Shown here piece by piece: positions 23,703-32,387 of a DNA stretch of 64,000 nt (positions are counted from its first letter, which is position 1; each line of letters opens with the position of its first letter). Where the stretch lies: NCBI RefSeq assembly GCF_017308985.1, contig NZ_JADWPE010000006.1, positions 248,001 to 312,000 of the forward strand. Direction: 5' to 3'. A program made the position numbers and the translations under genes. This DNA is from Lysobacter changpingensis (GTDB taxonomy: Bacteria > Pseudomonadota > Gammaproteobacteria > Xanthomonadales > Xanthomonadaceae). The notes beneath the pieces were generated by a model. That model did no database searches and was not told where the DNA came from. It saw only the letters and a program-made list of their open reading frames with translations.

Positions 23703-24470
23703 TCAGAACGTCTTCGTGAGCGTCAGCACGACGGTGTCGTCGCCCAGGTAGTTGCCGTGGACGTTGGTGTAGAGGGCTTCCTCGGCGTCGGTGTCGCTGT
23801 AGGCCAGTGCGATGGCGAAGCCGCCGTCGAAGGACTTGGTGACGCCGAGCTTCCAGTCGACGTACTCGAAGTCCTCGTTGTTCTCGATCCACTGCTTGCC
23901 GGCGTGCGCGTTGAGCGTCCAGGTCGGCACGAACTCCCAGTTCACCGCGGCGTCGAGATAGCCCGAGCCATCCGAATCGGCGTAGCCGAACAGGTCGGTG
24001 AGGGCGTAGGAATACTTGGCGGCGAACACGCCGGCGCTGATGCCGAAGTACAGTTCGGCGGTGTCCGGGCTGTTGAAGCCGGACGGATAGTCGCCGGGAT
24101 ACCAGTAGTACAGCGCGCCGACGTCGAAGCCGACCGCGTCGCTGAACCTGCCGCGATAGCCGCCGTAGAAATCCAGTTCGACGCTGTTGGAGATGTCGTC
24201 GTCCAACACCGGCGTGTCGGAGAGCCAGCTCACGTTGCTGCCCCAGCCGCCGACGTAGAAGCCGCTGTCGGCCGCGTATTCGATGCCGGCCTGCAATGCC
24301 GGTTCGGTGTTGTTCTGCGAGATGCCGCGAAACAGATAGTCGCTCGTCAGCGCGACCGAGCCGGACACGCCGGCGATCGCCTCACTGGGCAGGGCGAACG
24401 AAAGCGCGCCGGCCAGCACGACGGTGGCGAACGATGCAGCGGACTTGCTTGCATGGATGCGAGACGACAT
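23703..24470 (-). CDS. TorF-family putative porin
   Basis: The 255-residue outer-membrane protein has a signal peptide ending SEAIAG, then GSVALTSDYLFRGISQNNTEPALQ, the hallmark of the Gcw_chp/TorF family. Strands such as VELDFYGGYRG and FDVGALYYWYPGDYP follow, and the terminal residues LTLTKTF end in Phe for barrel assembly. GAGGAG precedes ATG 24470. It is 23 bases before glnK, so torF-glnK-amtB is one operon. Homologues often sit next to glnK-amtB, which suggests passage of ammonium or small nitrogen compounds, but transport has not been shown from sequence. Confidence 0.87.
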   Translation of the reverse strand: MSSRIHASKSAASFATVVLAGALSFALPSEAIAGVSGSVALTSDYLFRGISQNNTEPALQAGIEYAADSGFYVGGWGSNVSWLSDTPVLDDDISNSVELDFYGGYRGRFSDAVGFDVGALYYWYPGDYPSGFNSPDTAELYFGISAGVFAAKYSYALTDLFGYADSDGSGYLDAAVNWEFVPTWTLNAHAGKQWIENNEDFEYVDWKLGVTKSFDGGFAIALAYSDTDAEEALYTNVHGNYLGDDTVVLTLTKTF

Positions 24471-24636
24471 GACGCAGGCTCCTCATAAGCGGTGGCCCCT
24501 CCCCGGTCATTGGTGTTCGTGCTCTGCGATGTCGGGCGATTCGCCGGTGCCCGGATCGCGCGGGACGCACTCGCCTTGCGGCGGGCGGCGGCCCGTCGTT
24601 TTTGTTCACCTCGTGCGTTGTGTTGCGGTGGAGCGG

Positions 24637-25104
24637 TTACGGCCGCGCTTGCACGGCCCGCGTCATGAAGACGCTGTTCGGATCGTCGGTGTAGTCCGCG
24701 AACGGACCGCAGGGTTCGAAGCCGTGGCGCGCGTACAGCGTGCGTGCCGCTTCGAATCCCGCCATCGAGCCTGTTTCCAGGCTCACCTGCGTGTACGCGC
24801 GACGCTGCGCTTCGGCGAGGATGTGCGCCAGCATCGCGGCGGCCACGCCCTTGCGGCGGTGCCGTGATGCGGTGCGCATCGACTTGATCTCGCCGTGCGC
24901 GGCATCGAGCTGTTTCAGCGCGCCGCAGCCCATCAGTTCATCGTCCTGCCAGGCCGACCAGAAGGTGATCGGCGGCTGGCGCAGGCCGTCCAGGTCCAGC
25001 GCGTGGATGCTTTCCGGTGGAGACAGCTCCGCCATGCCGCGCAGGTGTTCCTGCAGCAGCGCGACGACGTCGGGATGATCGAGACCGCCGGTGCGGATCT
25101 CCAT
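24637..25104 (-). CDS. GNAT-family N-acetyltransferase
   Basis: A 155-residue acetyl-CoA-dependent acetyltransferase. The acetyl-CoA loop is TASRHRRKGVAAAMLAHIL (motif A), preceded by the strand GEIKSMR and followed by VSLETGSMAGFEAARTLYARHGF, which fits the small YafP/PhnO-like acetyltransferases with the closing FMTRAV. GGAGG lies 6 bases before ATG 25104. It lies between glnA and torF on the same strand, but the glnA terminator separates it from glnA. The acceptor substrate is unknown. Confidence 0.88.
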   Translation of the reverse strand: MEIRTGGLDHPDVVALLQEHLRGMAELSPPESIHALDLDGLRQPPITFWSAWQDDELMGCGALKQLDAAHGEIKSMRTASRHRRKGVAAAMLAHILAEAQRRAYTQVSLETGSMAGFEAARTLYARHGFEPCGPFADYTDDPNSVFMTRAVQARP

Positions 25105-25152
25105 CGCGAACCTCCGTGGGAGAGGGATCGAACTCGGAGCGGATTTTCGTGA

Positions 25153-25191
25153 CGCCAAACAACACGGCCCGGAGCATCCGCCCCGGGCCGT
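25153..25191 (-). terminator. glnA terminator
   Basis: Seven bases after the glnA stop the minus strand carries ACGGCCCGG, a 10-base loop, CCGGGCCGT and then GTTGTTTGG, a hairpin with a T-rich tail. It also precedes the GNAT gene, isolating it from glnA transcription. Confidence 0.75.
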
Positions 25192-25198
25192 CCGATCG

Positions 25199-26608
25199 TC
25201 AGATCGTGTAGTACATCTGGTACTCCAGCGGATGCGTCGCCGCGCGGAAGCGCGTGACTTCCTGCATCTTCAGCGCGATGTAGCCGTCGATGAAGTCATC
25301 GGTGAACACGCCGCCGGCCTTGAGGAACTCGCGATCCTTGTCGAGCGCTTCCAGCGCCTGGTCCAGGCTGTGGCAGACGGTCGGGATGTTCTTCTCTTCT
25401 TCCGGCGGCAGGTCGTACAGGTCCTTGTCCGACGGCGCGCCCGGATCGATCTGGTTCTTGATGCCGTCCAGGCCGGCCATCATCAGCGCGGCGAAGATCA
25501 GGTAGCCGGAGTTCATCGGATCGGGGAAGCGGATCTCGATGCGGCGCGCCTTCGGATTGGCGACGTACGGAATGCGGCACGACGCCGAGCGGTTGCGCGC
25601 CGAGTAGGCCAGCATCACCGGCGCTTCGAAACCCGGCACCAGGCGCTTGTAGCTGTTGGTGGTCGAGTTGGCGAAGGCGTTGATCGCACGGGCGTGCTTG
25701 AAGATGCCGCCGATGTACCACAGCGCCATCTGCGACAGGCCGCCGTAACCGTCGCCGGAGAACAGGTTCACGCCGCCCTTGGCCAGCGACTGGTGCACGT
25801 GCATGCCGCTGCCGTTGTCGCCGACGATCGGCTTGGGCATGAAGGTCGCGGTCTTGCCGTTGCGGTGCGCGACGTTCTTGATGACGTACTTGGTCGTCAG
25901 CAGTTCGTCGGCCTTCTTCACCAGCGAGTTGAACTTGGTGCCGATCTCGCACTGGCCGGCGTTGGCGACTTCATGGTGGTGCACTTCGACCTCGATGCCG
26001 ACCTGTTCCAGCGTCTTGCACATCTCGGCGCGGATGTCGTGCAGCGTGTCCAGCGGCGCGACGGGGAAGTAGCCGCCCTTCACCATCGGACGGTAGCCGG
26101 TGTTGCCGCCGTCGTACTCGCGGCCGGAGTTCCAGTGCGCTTCCTCCGAATCGATGTGGAAGAAGGTGTGGCCCATGTCGTTGGCGAAGCGGACCGAGTC
26201 GAAGATGAAGAATTCCGGCTCCGGACCGAAGAACGCCTGGTCGGCGATGCCGCTGGCCTTGAGGTAGGCCTCGGCGCGCTTGGCGACGCCGCGCGGGTCG
26301 CGCGAGTAGGCCTGCATGGTGGCCGGATCGAGGATGTCGCAGGTCAGCACCAGGGTCGGATCGGCGGTGAACGGATCCAGGAACGCGGTGCTGGCGTCGG
26401 GCAGCAGCACCATGTCGGACTCGTTGATGCCCTTCCAGCCCGAGATCGAGGAGCCGTCGAACATCTTGCCGTCCTCGAACAGGCTCGGCTCGACGATCGA
26501 CTTGGGGAAGGTGACGTGGTGCTGCACGCCGCGCATGTCGACGAAGCGCAGGTCCACGAACTCGACCTTGTGGTCCTTGATGAGCTTTTCTACGTGATCG
26601 ATCGACAT
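25199..26608 (-). CDS. glnA: Glutamine synthetase type I
   Basis: The 469-residue enzyme joins ammonia and glutamate using ATP in the cytoplasm; it works as a dodecamer. Family blocks include [17 protein letters not shown] (beta-grasp), the metal/ATP region [47 protein letters not shown] and [18 protein letters not shown] holds the adenylylation Tyr near residue 398, so the enzyme is the GlnE-regulated I-beta kind. The normal 469-residue length and a GGAG ribosome site support ATG 26608. A sigma-54 promoter and an NtrC-like site lie upstream. Confidence 0.97.
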   Translation of the reverse strand: MSIDHVEKLIKDHKVEFVDLRFVDMRGVQHHVTFPKSIVEPSLFEDGKMFDGSSISGWKGINESDMVLLPDASTAFLDPFTADPTLVLTCDILDPATMQAYSRDPRGVAKRAEAYLKASGIADQAFFGPEPEFFIFDSVRFANDMGHTFFHIDSEEAHWNSGREYDGGNTGYRPMVKGGYFPVAPLDTLHDIRAEMCKTLEQVGIEVEVHHHEVANAGQCEIGTKFNSLVKKADELLTTKYVIKNVAHRNGKTATFMPKPIVGDNGSGMHVHQSLAKGGVNLFSGDGYGGLSQMALWYIGGIFKHARAINAFANSTTNSYKRLVPGFEAPVMLAYSARNRSASCRIPYVANPKARRIEIRFPDPMNSGYLIFAALMMAGLDGIKNQIDPGAPSDKDLYDLPPEEEKNIPTVCHSLDQALEALDKDREFLKAGGVFTDDFIDGYIALKMQEVTRFRAATHPLEYQMYYTI

Positions 26609-26684
26609 GGGGTAACTCCGGGATTCGGGATTGGAGATTCGGTATGGGGAAAGCCGGCCGCGTTCGCGGTGACCCTCATTCACA

Positions 26685-26700
26685 AGCATGGGCCGTGCCA
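26685..26700 (-). promoter_or_regulatory. Sigma-54 (-24/-12) promoter of glnA
   Basis: On the minus strand TGGCACGGCCCATGCT matches the RpoN consensus TGGCAC-N5-TTGCW at all but one position, with the essential GG and GC exactly ten bases apart. It would start transcription roughly 65 bases before the glnA ATG. Confidence 0.82.
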
Positions 26701-26762
26701 ACGTTCACGCGGTGCTAACGCATTGATTCGAAAGAGCCAGCGGCTGGCGCCCTGATCGCCTT

Positions 26763-26777
26763 GCACCAGAACAGTGC
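26763..26777 (-). promoter_or_regulatory. NtrC binding site (enhancer 1)
   Basis: GCAC-CAGAACA-GTGC is a perfect match to the dyad core GCAC-N7-GTGC of NtrC sites. It lies about 70 bases upstream of the -24 element, a usual enhancer distance. Confidence 0.7.
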
Positions 26778-26793
26778 GTGAAGCAATGCGATT

Positions 26794-26808
26794 GCGTCGA
26801 CATGGTGC
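26794..26808 (-). promoter_or_regulatory. Possible second NtrC site (weak)
   Basis: GCGTCGACATGGTGC keeps one good half (GTGC) and a poor other half. Its centre is 31 bases from that of the strong site, close to three helical turns, as in the paired glnA enhancers of enteric bacteria. Confidence 0.42.
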
Positions 26809-26910
26809 ACGCAGGCCCGTCCGGTATGCTGCGCCGTTTCGTGCCTGGCCGCCAAGAACACGTCCGCGGTTCCACGAATCCCGATCCCCCATCCGAATCC
26901 CAGCTCCCCA

Positions 26911-27765
26911 ATGACCGACCTGCTAGCCGCCCTGCTCCTCGGCATCATCGAAGGCATTACCGAATTCCTGCCGATCTCCAGCACCGGCCACCTGCTGATC
27001 GCCGAACGCTGGCTCGGACATCGCAGCGATCTGTTCAACATCTCCATCCAGGCCGGCGCGATCCTCGCGGTCGTGCTGATCTACCGGCAGCGCCTGTGGG
27101 ACCTGGCCATGGGATTCCTGGGGCGGCGCGCGCTGGCCGAACACAGCCCGGCCGGCATGCCGATGGACGCCGCGCAGGCGCGCGATTACGCCTTCAAGCT
27201 GGCGGCGGCGTTCGGCGTGACCGCGGTGCTGGGCCTGGTGGTGAAGAAGCTGGGCTTCGAACTGCCCGAGCAGGTCACGCCGATCGCGTGGGCGCTGGTG
27301 CTCGGCGGCCTGTGGATGATCGTGGCCGAACACTTCGCGGCCAAGCGCGCGGCGGCGCTGGGCGAGCGCGCGACGATCACCTGGACGGTGGCGATCCTGG
27401 TCGGCATCGCGCAGGTGGTGGCGGGCGTGTTCCCGGGCACCTCGCGTTCGGGCGCGACGATCTTCGTGGCGCTGCTGGCCGGCACGACTTCGCGCGCGGC
27501 GGCGACGGAATTCGCCTTCCTGGTGGGCATCCCGACGATGTTCGCCGCCACCGCCTATGAGCTGATCGACGTGGTGCGCAGCGGGCAGGCCGGGCACGAG
27601 GACTGGGGCGACCTCGGCGTGGCCTTCGTGGCCTCGGCGATCACCGCCTTCATCTCGGTCAAATGGCTGTTGCGCTACATCCAGAGCCACCGTTTCACCG
27701 CATTCGCGATCTACCGCTTCGTCCTCGGCGCGGCGCTGCTGTACCTGGTGCCGGCCGGCAGTTGA
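26911..27765 (+). CDS. uppP: Undecaprenyl-diphosphatase
   Basis: The 284-residue inner-membrane enzyme (BacA/UppP) removes a phosphate from undecaprenyl pyrophosphate, recycling the carrier for peptidoglycan and other envelope glycans; overexpression gives bacitracin resistance. The two active-site repeats are GIIEGITEFLPISSTGHLL and GVFPGTSRSGATIF, with the glutamates, Ser and Arg of the family. About eight helices are visible and the length is typical. It is divergent from glnA; the 302-base gap holds the glnA control region. ATG 26911 gives the standard MTDLLAALLLGIIEG start, although the ribosome site is weak. Confidence 0.96.
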   Translation: MTDLLAALLLGIIEGITEFLPISSTGHLLIAERWLGHRSDLFNISIQAGAILAVVLIYRQRLWDLAMGFLGRRALAEHSPAGMPMDAAQARDYAFKLAAAFGVTAVLGLVVKKLGFELPEQVTPIAWALVLGGLWMIVAEHFAAKRAAALGERATITWTVAILVGIAQVVAGVFPGTSRSGATIFVALLAGTTSRAAATEFAFLVGIPTMFAATAYELIDVVRSGQAGHEDWGDLGVAFVASAITAFISVKWLLRYIQSHRFTAFAIYRFVLGAALLYLVPAGS

Positions 27766-27847
27766 GCCGCGGCGGCGTTCGCGACGCGCGCTCCATTGAG
27801 TTCCCAATGCCGGGCCAGGACGGACCCGGCCACCGGAGGAGACGTCC

Positions 27848-28687
27848 ATGAAGCGATTCGCCCTGCTCACCCTCACCCTCGCACTGGCCGCCTGCACGCG
27901 TTCGCCGCAGGAGGCTTCGACATCGCCCGCGACCGGCAACCCCACGGCGACCGCCACGCCCGCGGCGGATGCGGCGGCGCTCGACACCGCCGTCCTCGGC
28001 GGCCATCACTGGGCGCTGGACACCGCCGTCGACGCGAACGGCCAGCGCATCGACGCGCTGCTCGCGCACGCCGACAAGCCGGTGCGCCTGGATTTCAGCG
28101 ACGGCCGCGTGGCGGTGTCCAACACCTGCAATCGCATGTCGGGCCGTTACACGGTGGAGGGCGCGAAGCTCACCATCGGCGACATGGCCTCCACGATGAT
28201 GGCCTGCGCCGACCAGACGCTGATGGCGCTGGACCGCGCCGTCGGCGAACGCCTGCGCGGCACGCAGACGGCGGCGCTGCAGGGCGGCGCCTCGCCGACG
28301 CTGAAGCTCACCAACGCCGGCGGCGACGTGCTCACCTTCCGCGGCGAACCGACGGCGCAGGCGCGTTTCGGCGGGCCGGGCGAGACGGTGTTCCTGGAGA
28401 TCGCGCCGAACGCGAAGCCGTGCACGCATCCGGACGTGCCGAACCGGCAATGCCTGCAGGTGCGCGAGGTGCACTTCGACGAGAAGGGCATCCGCACCGG
28501 TTCACCGGCGCAATGGCAGCCGCTGTACCAGGACATCGAGGGCTTCGAACACGTCGAAGGCGAGCGCAATGTCGTGCGGGTGAAGCGCTTCGTCTCCGGA
28601 AACCGGCCCGAGGGCGAGCAGGTGGCGTACGTGCTCGACATGGTGGTCGAGAGCGAGGTCACGCCGGGAGCGGCGCCGCGGCGGTAA
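27848..28687 (+). CDS. META-domain lipoprotein with DUF4377-like C-terminus
   Basis: The 279-residue lipoprotein has a lipobox (LALAAC, lipid on Cys18) and a Thr/Ala/Pro-rich linker. The META domain (about 55-165) contains HHWALDTA, LDFSDGRVAVSNTCNRMSGR and MACADQTLM, similar to HslJ. A second domain (about 180-270) with FLEIAPNAKPC and CLQVREVHF resembles DUF4377. HslJ-like domains are linked to novobiocin and heat tolerance; the role here is not known. CGGAGG lies 9 bases before the ATG. The final residues TPGAAPRR run up to a palindromic repeat. Confidence 0.86.
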   Translation: MKRFALLTLTLALAACTRSPQEASTSPATGNPTATATPAADAAALDTAVLGGHHWALDTAVDANGQRIDALLAHADKPVRLDFSDGRVAVSNTCNRMSGRYTVEGAKLTIGDMASTMMACADQTLMALDRAVGERLRGTQTAALQGGASPTLKLTNAGGDVLTFRGEPTAQARFGGPGETVFLEIAPNAKPCTHPDVPNRQCLQVREVHFDEKGIRTGSPAQWQPLYQDIEGFEHVEGERNVVRVKRFVSGNRPEGEQVAYVLDMVVESEVTPGAAPRR

Positions 28688-28751
28688 TGGGTGGCATGGG
28701 TGGCGGCGCGTGGGCGCCGTCGTCCCAGCCTGGCGGAGGACGCGGTGCTTC

Positions 28752-28831
28752 TGTAGCCCGGGTGAGCGAAGCGCACCCGGGTTGGAGAGGCGACCGCGTT
28801 CCCGGGTGCGCTTCGCTTACCCGGGCTACAA
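28752..28831. repeat. Intergenic palindromic repeat pair (locus E)
   Basis: GTAGCCCGGGTGAGCGAAGC with GCACCCGGG, 20 bases, then CCCGGGTGCGCTTCGCTTAC and CCGGGCTACAA: an almost perfect head-to-head pair between the convergent META lipoprotein and PEBP-like genes. Confidence 0.85.
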
Positions 28832-28865
28832 CGGCGGCAAAGGCGGCGACGACAACCTCGGCCGC

Positions 28866-29492
28866 TCAGCCCTTCACCGACGCATTCAACGAATACGTCC
28901 CGTAGATCGCCACCTCGTCCAGCACATGCGCGTGCATCGCGCGCTGCACGTCCTTCGCGGTGAAGCGTTCGGGCAGATCCAGGCGCGCGACGTCCAGCGC
29001 GTACAGGCGGAAGAAATAACGGTGCAGGCGCAGATCGTTCGGCGGCGGGAACGGGCCGTCGTAACCGTGCCAGTCGCCGGCCATCGAGGCGTCGCCGGCG
29101 AACCAGCCGGTGTAGTCGTTCAGACCCTGGCGCACGCCGGCCGGGCCGGGCGGGTTCTGCTTGCCGTGGGCGACCACGCCGTCGCTGCAGCTGCCCGCGG
29201 CGATCTCGCGCACGTCGGCCGGAATGTCCGCGACGGCCCAATGCACGAAGTCGGTGCGCGGCTGGTCGGCGGGAATCTCGACGCCGGGCTTGCCGACCAT
29301 CTCCGCCACCGTCGGCACGTCCGGATCGATGCACAGCAGCGCGAACGACTTCGTCCCGGCCGGCACGTCGTCCCACGCCAGGTGCGGATTACGGTTCGGC
29401 GCGAAGCCGAAACCGTCGTCGGTGGGCTGTCCGGCGGCGAATTCGGCCGGCAGGCGTTCGCGATGCTGGAAGCTGTTGCTGCGGATCTGCAT
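28866..29492 (-). CDS. YbhB/YbcL family (PEBP-like) protein
   Basis: The 208-residue cytoplasmic protein belongs to the phosphatidylethanolamine-binding / Raf-kinase-inhibitor-like family. Conserved motifs are NPHLAWDDVPAGTKSFALLC, the anion-pocket DPDVP, DFVHWAVADIP and YDGPFPPPNDLRLHRYFFRLYAL. It is longer than E. coli YbhB because of an insert around GVRQGLNDYTGWF. Ligand and role are unknown. The start has GGAG upstream. The gene stands between a repeat element and a TPR gene on the same strand, 77 bases from the latter's stop. Confidence 0.9.
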   Translation of the reverse strand: MQIRSNSFQHRERLPAEFAAGQPTDDGFGFAPNRNPHLAWDDVPAGTKSFALLCIDPDVPTVAEMVGKPGVEIPADQPRTDFVHWAVADIPADVREIAAGSCSDGVVAHGKQNPPGPAGVRQGLNDYTGWFAGDASMAGDWHGYDGPFPPPNDLRLHRYFFRLYALDVARLDLPERFTAKDVQRAMHAHVLDEVAIYGTYSLNASVKG

Positions 29493-29569
29493 GGCACTCG
29501 TCTCCGGTGATTGGAAGGAACGCGGACGCGCGCGTCACGGCCCCGTCGCGATGCGAGGGGCGCGCGACA

Positions 29570-31642
29570 TCACTCGGCCGGATACCCCAGGCGCCGCGCG
29601 ACCGGCGTGAGCAGGTCGAACGCGTCGCCCAGCGCGTCGCGGAAGTGGCGCCAGTGGCCGGGATCGAGATGCGCCGGACCGAATGCCTGCTGCGGCGCGA
29701 CCGCCACGCGGATCTGCAACGCGTCGGCGACGGCCTGCGCGACCGCGGTCGGGTCGTTGGCGATGTCGTCCAACTTGATCAGCCGGTGCGGGAAGAGGTC
29801 CTGCTCGTGCAGGTCGGCGATCTGCGAGAGCGTCGCCGCGAGCCAGCGCGCGCCCGCTTCGGGCGAGGACAGCGCGAACGGCACCGGCGAGCCGAAGGCC
29901 AGCCAGTCCACCAGCATGTCGCGCGGATCGCGCACCGCGATCATCGCCACCGCCTCCGGCAGGTGCGCGCGCAGGCCGGTCAGCAGCGCGTTGTCCCACC
30001 ACAGCAGCCAGTCGAACACGTTGCCGTCGTTGATGCCGCGCGAGGGCAGCGCCGCGCGCCACAGTTCGACCATGTAGGCCGGGTCCAGCGAACCGTCGAC
30101 CAGGCCCGGCACCGTCGTGTAGCGCTGCATCGGATCGTTCGGCGGCTGCGCGCCGAAGCGGTCGGCGCGCAGCGGCGCGCCGGCGTGCTGGAAGGTGATT
30201 GCCAGGCGCTCGACCAGCGAACCCGGCGCGCCCCACAGCAGCAGCACGGCGGAGGCCGGATCGGGCAGCGGCGCGAGGTCCGGCAGGCGCAGGGCCGCGG
30301 TGCTGATCTCCGGCAGCGGCAGGCGTTGGTCGACCACCTCGGCGTGCAGTTCGGCCCAGGTCGCGGCGGCGGCATCGGGCTGGCCGGCGATGTCGAAGCA
30401 GCGGCCCAGCAACTGGCGCAACGAGCGCTTCACGTTCGGGTCCGGCGCTTGCGCGAGCAGGCTTTCCACGCGCTCGACGGCGGCGTCGGGATCGCGCTTG
30501 AGCAGGCCGTCGATCAGGCGCAGCTCGGCCTGCGTGTGGCCGGGCTGGAGTTCGGTGATGCGGCGGGTGATCGCTTCGGCTTCATCGGCCTGGCCGAGCC
30601 GGTCGTGCAGCGTGCCCTGCGCTTCCAGCGCCGGGACGAAGTCGGGCATCGCCGCGCGCCAGCGTTCGATCACCTCGCGCGCCGCGTCGCTGGCGAATTC
30701 CTCGAACAGCAACCGCGCGCGCCACAGATCGGCGGCCTCGGGGTGTTCCTCCAGCGCGGCGTCGAGCGTGGTGCGCGCTTCGTCGAACAGGTTCTCGCGA
30801 CGCCAGGCTTCCAGCAGCGGCAGCACGTTGCGGCGATCCAGCGGCTGCGCGGCGAAGGTCTGGCGCAGCAGCGCGAGCGCGCGATCGTTGCGGCCGGCTT
30901 GCAGCTCCAGCTCGCCTACCAGGCGCTGCATCGGCACGGTCGTGTCGGCGCCTTCCAGCAGCGGCGCCAGTTCGTCCGCGGCTTCGCCCGGACGGCCCTG
31001 GCGGCGCAGCAGGTCGGCCACGAGCACGCGCAGCGGACGCGAGGTCGGGTCCTGCTCCAGCAGCCGGCGGAACGCCTGTTCGGCGAAGGCGAAATGGCCC
31101 TTGGCGAGGTAGGCGAAGCCCAGCGAATGACGCAGCTGCGGATCGTTCGGCGCGCGCTCGGCGGCGGTGCTGATCAGCGACAGCGCGCGGTCGACGTCGC
31201 CGCGACGCATCGCGACGCCGCCTTCCAGCGCGGCCACGTGCGGGTGTTCCGGCGCGATGCGCGAGGCGGTGCGCGCCAGCCGCGCGGCTTCCTCCAGGTC
31301 GCCACGGCCGAGCGCGAGGTGGCCCTGGATGATGTACGCGGGGAACTGGTTCGGATCGAGCCCGGTGGCGCGGGCGAGCGCGGCCTGGGCTTCGTCGAGC
31401 TGGCGTTCGTGCAGCAGCAGGCCGGCGCGTTCGAGGTGGAGATCGGAATCCTCGGGCGCCAGGGCGATGGCCTGGTCGATCGCCGACAACGCGGCCTCGC
31501 GTTCGCCGCCCAGGCGCAGCGCGGCGGCGAGCAGGCGGTGCGAGTTGGCGTCCTGCGGCTGCGCGGCGACGGCCTCGCGCGCGGCGGCCAGCGCTTCGGG
31601 GGCGGCGCCGCGGCGCAGGGCATCGATGATGGGTTCGTGCAT
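29570..31642 (-). CDS. TPR protein with C-terminal sulfotransferase-like domain
   Basis: This 690-residue protein has about 12 tetratricopeptide-type repeats over residues 1-440 (e.g. LHLERAGLLLHERQLDEAQA, LRHSLGFAYLAKGHFAFAEQ). The C-terminal 240 residues resemble sulfotransferases: AVLLLWGAPGSLVERLA where the 5'-phosphosulfate loop should be, and AVRDPRDMLVDWLAF for the 3'-phosphate loop. The first motif lacks the usual K/R-S/T-G-T pattern, so PAPS binding is doubtful. No signal peptide. Similar TPR-sulfotransferases are common in Xanthomonadaceae, substrate unknown. It could modify proteins or sugars, or be an inactive binding protein. Confidence 0.82.
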   Translation of the reverse strand: MHEPIIDALRRGAAPEALAAAREAVAAQPQDANSHRLLAAALRLGGEREAALSAIDQAIALAPEDSDLHLERAGLLLHERQLDEAQAALARATGLDPNQFPAYIIQGHLALGRGDLEEAARLARTASRIAPEHPHVAALEGGVAMRRGDVDRALSLISTAAERAPNDPQLRHSLGFAYLAKGHFAFAEQAFRRLLEQDPTSRPLRVLVADLLRRQGRPGEAADELAPLLEGADTTVPMQRLVGELELQAGRNDRALALLRQTFAAQPLDRRNVLPLLEAWRRENLFDEARTTLDAALEEHPEAADLWRARLLFEEFASDAAREVIERWRAAMPDFVPALEAQGTLHDRLGQADEAEAITRRITELQPGHTQAELRLIDGLLKRDPDAAVERVESLLAQAPDPNVKRSLRQLLGRCFDIAGQPDAAAATWAELHAEVVDQRLPLPEISTAALRLPDLAPLPDPASAVLLLWGAPGSLVERLAITFQHAGAPLRADRFGAQPPNDPMQRYTTVPGLVDGSLDPAYMVELWRAALPSRGINDGNVFDWLLWWDNALLTGLRAHLPEAVAMIAVRDPRDMLVDWLAFGSPVPFALSSPEAGARWLAATLSQIADLHEQDLFPHRLIKLDDIANDPTAVAQAVADALQIRVAVAPQQAFGPAHLDPGHWRHFRDALGDAFDLLTPVARRLGYPAE

Positions 31643-31735
31643 GGACTACTCGGACGCTCGTCTAGGCGAAAACGTCGATTGTAGCCGCATGCGCGGGGCC
31701 GCCCGGGCGTGCCGGACGGGCGCCGGAAGCCGGTT

Positions 31736-32278
31736 TCAGCGGACCAGCGGACCCCGCCCGGGCATCCCCGGCGGAGGCGGCATCGGCGCCTCCGCCGCTC
31801 CGTGGTAGCCGGGGCCATAGGTGCCGGGCCCGTAGTAGCCAGGCCCGTGGTAGCCGCCCGGCCCGAACGCCGGACCGTCGGCGCGACCGACGTTGATGTC
31901 GATGTTGACGTGGCGCGTGTCGCCGTCGTCGTCGGTCGTGGTCTTGTCCAGGTTGAGGTTGACCGCCTGCCACTGGCTGCTGCCGGCGCCCTTGGACCAG
32001 CCGACGCCCGCTTCGACCGCTCCGTGCACCTGCCAGTCGCCGTTGGCGGTGTCGACGGCGGTTTCTTCCGGAACGCCCGGGCCGCCATGGTCGCCGTACC
32101 AGGTGCCAGGCGGATCGTTGCGGTAGTTCGCGCCCGGATCGGTGCTGGCGAAGTGGATGCGTTCGGCCGGCACGCTCAGGTCCAGCGCGGGCGGATCGGC
32201 TTCGTCCTGCGCGATGGCGCCCGTGCTCGCGCATGCGGCGAGGGCGAACAGGGCGGCGCGGATGGCATCGCGTTTCAT
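31736..32278 (-). CDS. Secreted hypothetical protein with Gly/Tyr/Pro-rich tail
   Basis: The 180-residue product has a signal peptide (ALFALAACASTGAIAQ; the AAC could also be a weak lipobox). A middle part (NGDWQVHGAVEAGVGWSKG, WQAVNLNLDKTTTDDDGDT) looks beta-rich. A low-complexity tail carries repeated GYHGPGYYGPGTYGPGYHG and PMPPPPGMPGRGP. AGGGG precedes the ATG at 32278. I do not recognise the family. The tail is like those of envelope-surface proteins, so an exposed or adhesive role is only a guess. Confidence 0.7.
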   Translation of the reverse strand: MKRDAIRAALFALAACASTGAIAQDEADPPALDLSVPAERIHFASTDPGANYRNDPPGTWYGDHGGPGVPEETAVDTANGDWQVHGAVEAGVGWSKGAGSSQWQAVNLNLDKTTTDDDGDTRHVNIDINVGRADGPAFGPGGYHGPGYYGPGTYGPGYHGAAEAPMPPPPGMPGRGPLVR

Positions 32279-32387
32279 GCAGGACCCCTGTGGAAGTGGC
32301 GAAGGCGCGTCGCCGACCGCGCGACGCTAGCAATGACGGGTTGAATGCTGGCTGTCGGGATGACGCATGGCGTGCCTTCCCGCGCCT

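Noticed and set aside
24471-24636. Sigma-54 promoter ahead of torF-glnK-amtB
   Set aside because: A GGGCAC stretch exists on the minus strand but no GG-N10-GC spacing is met, and no GCAC-N7-GTGC dyad is nearby, so I do not claim nitrogen control of this operon from sequence.
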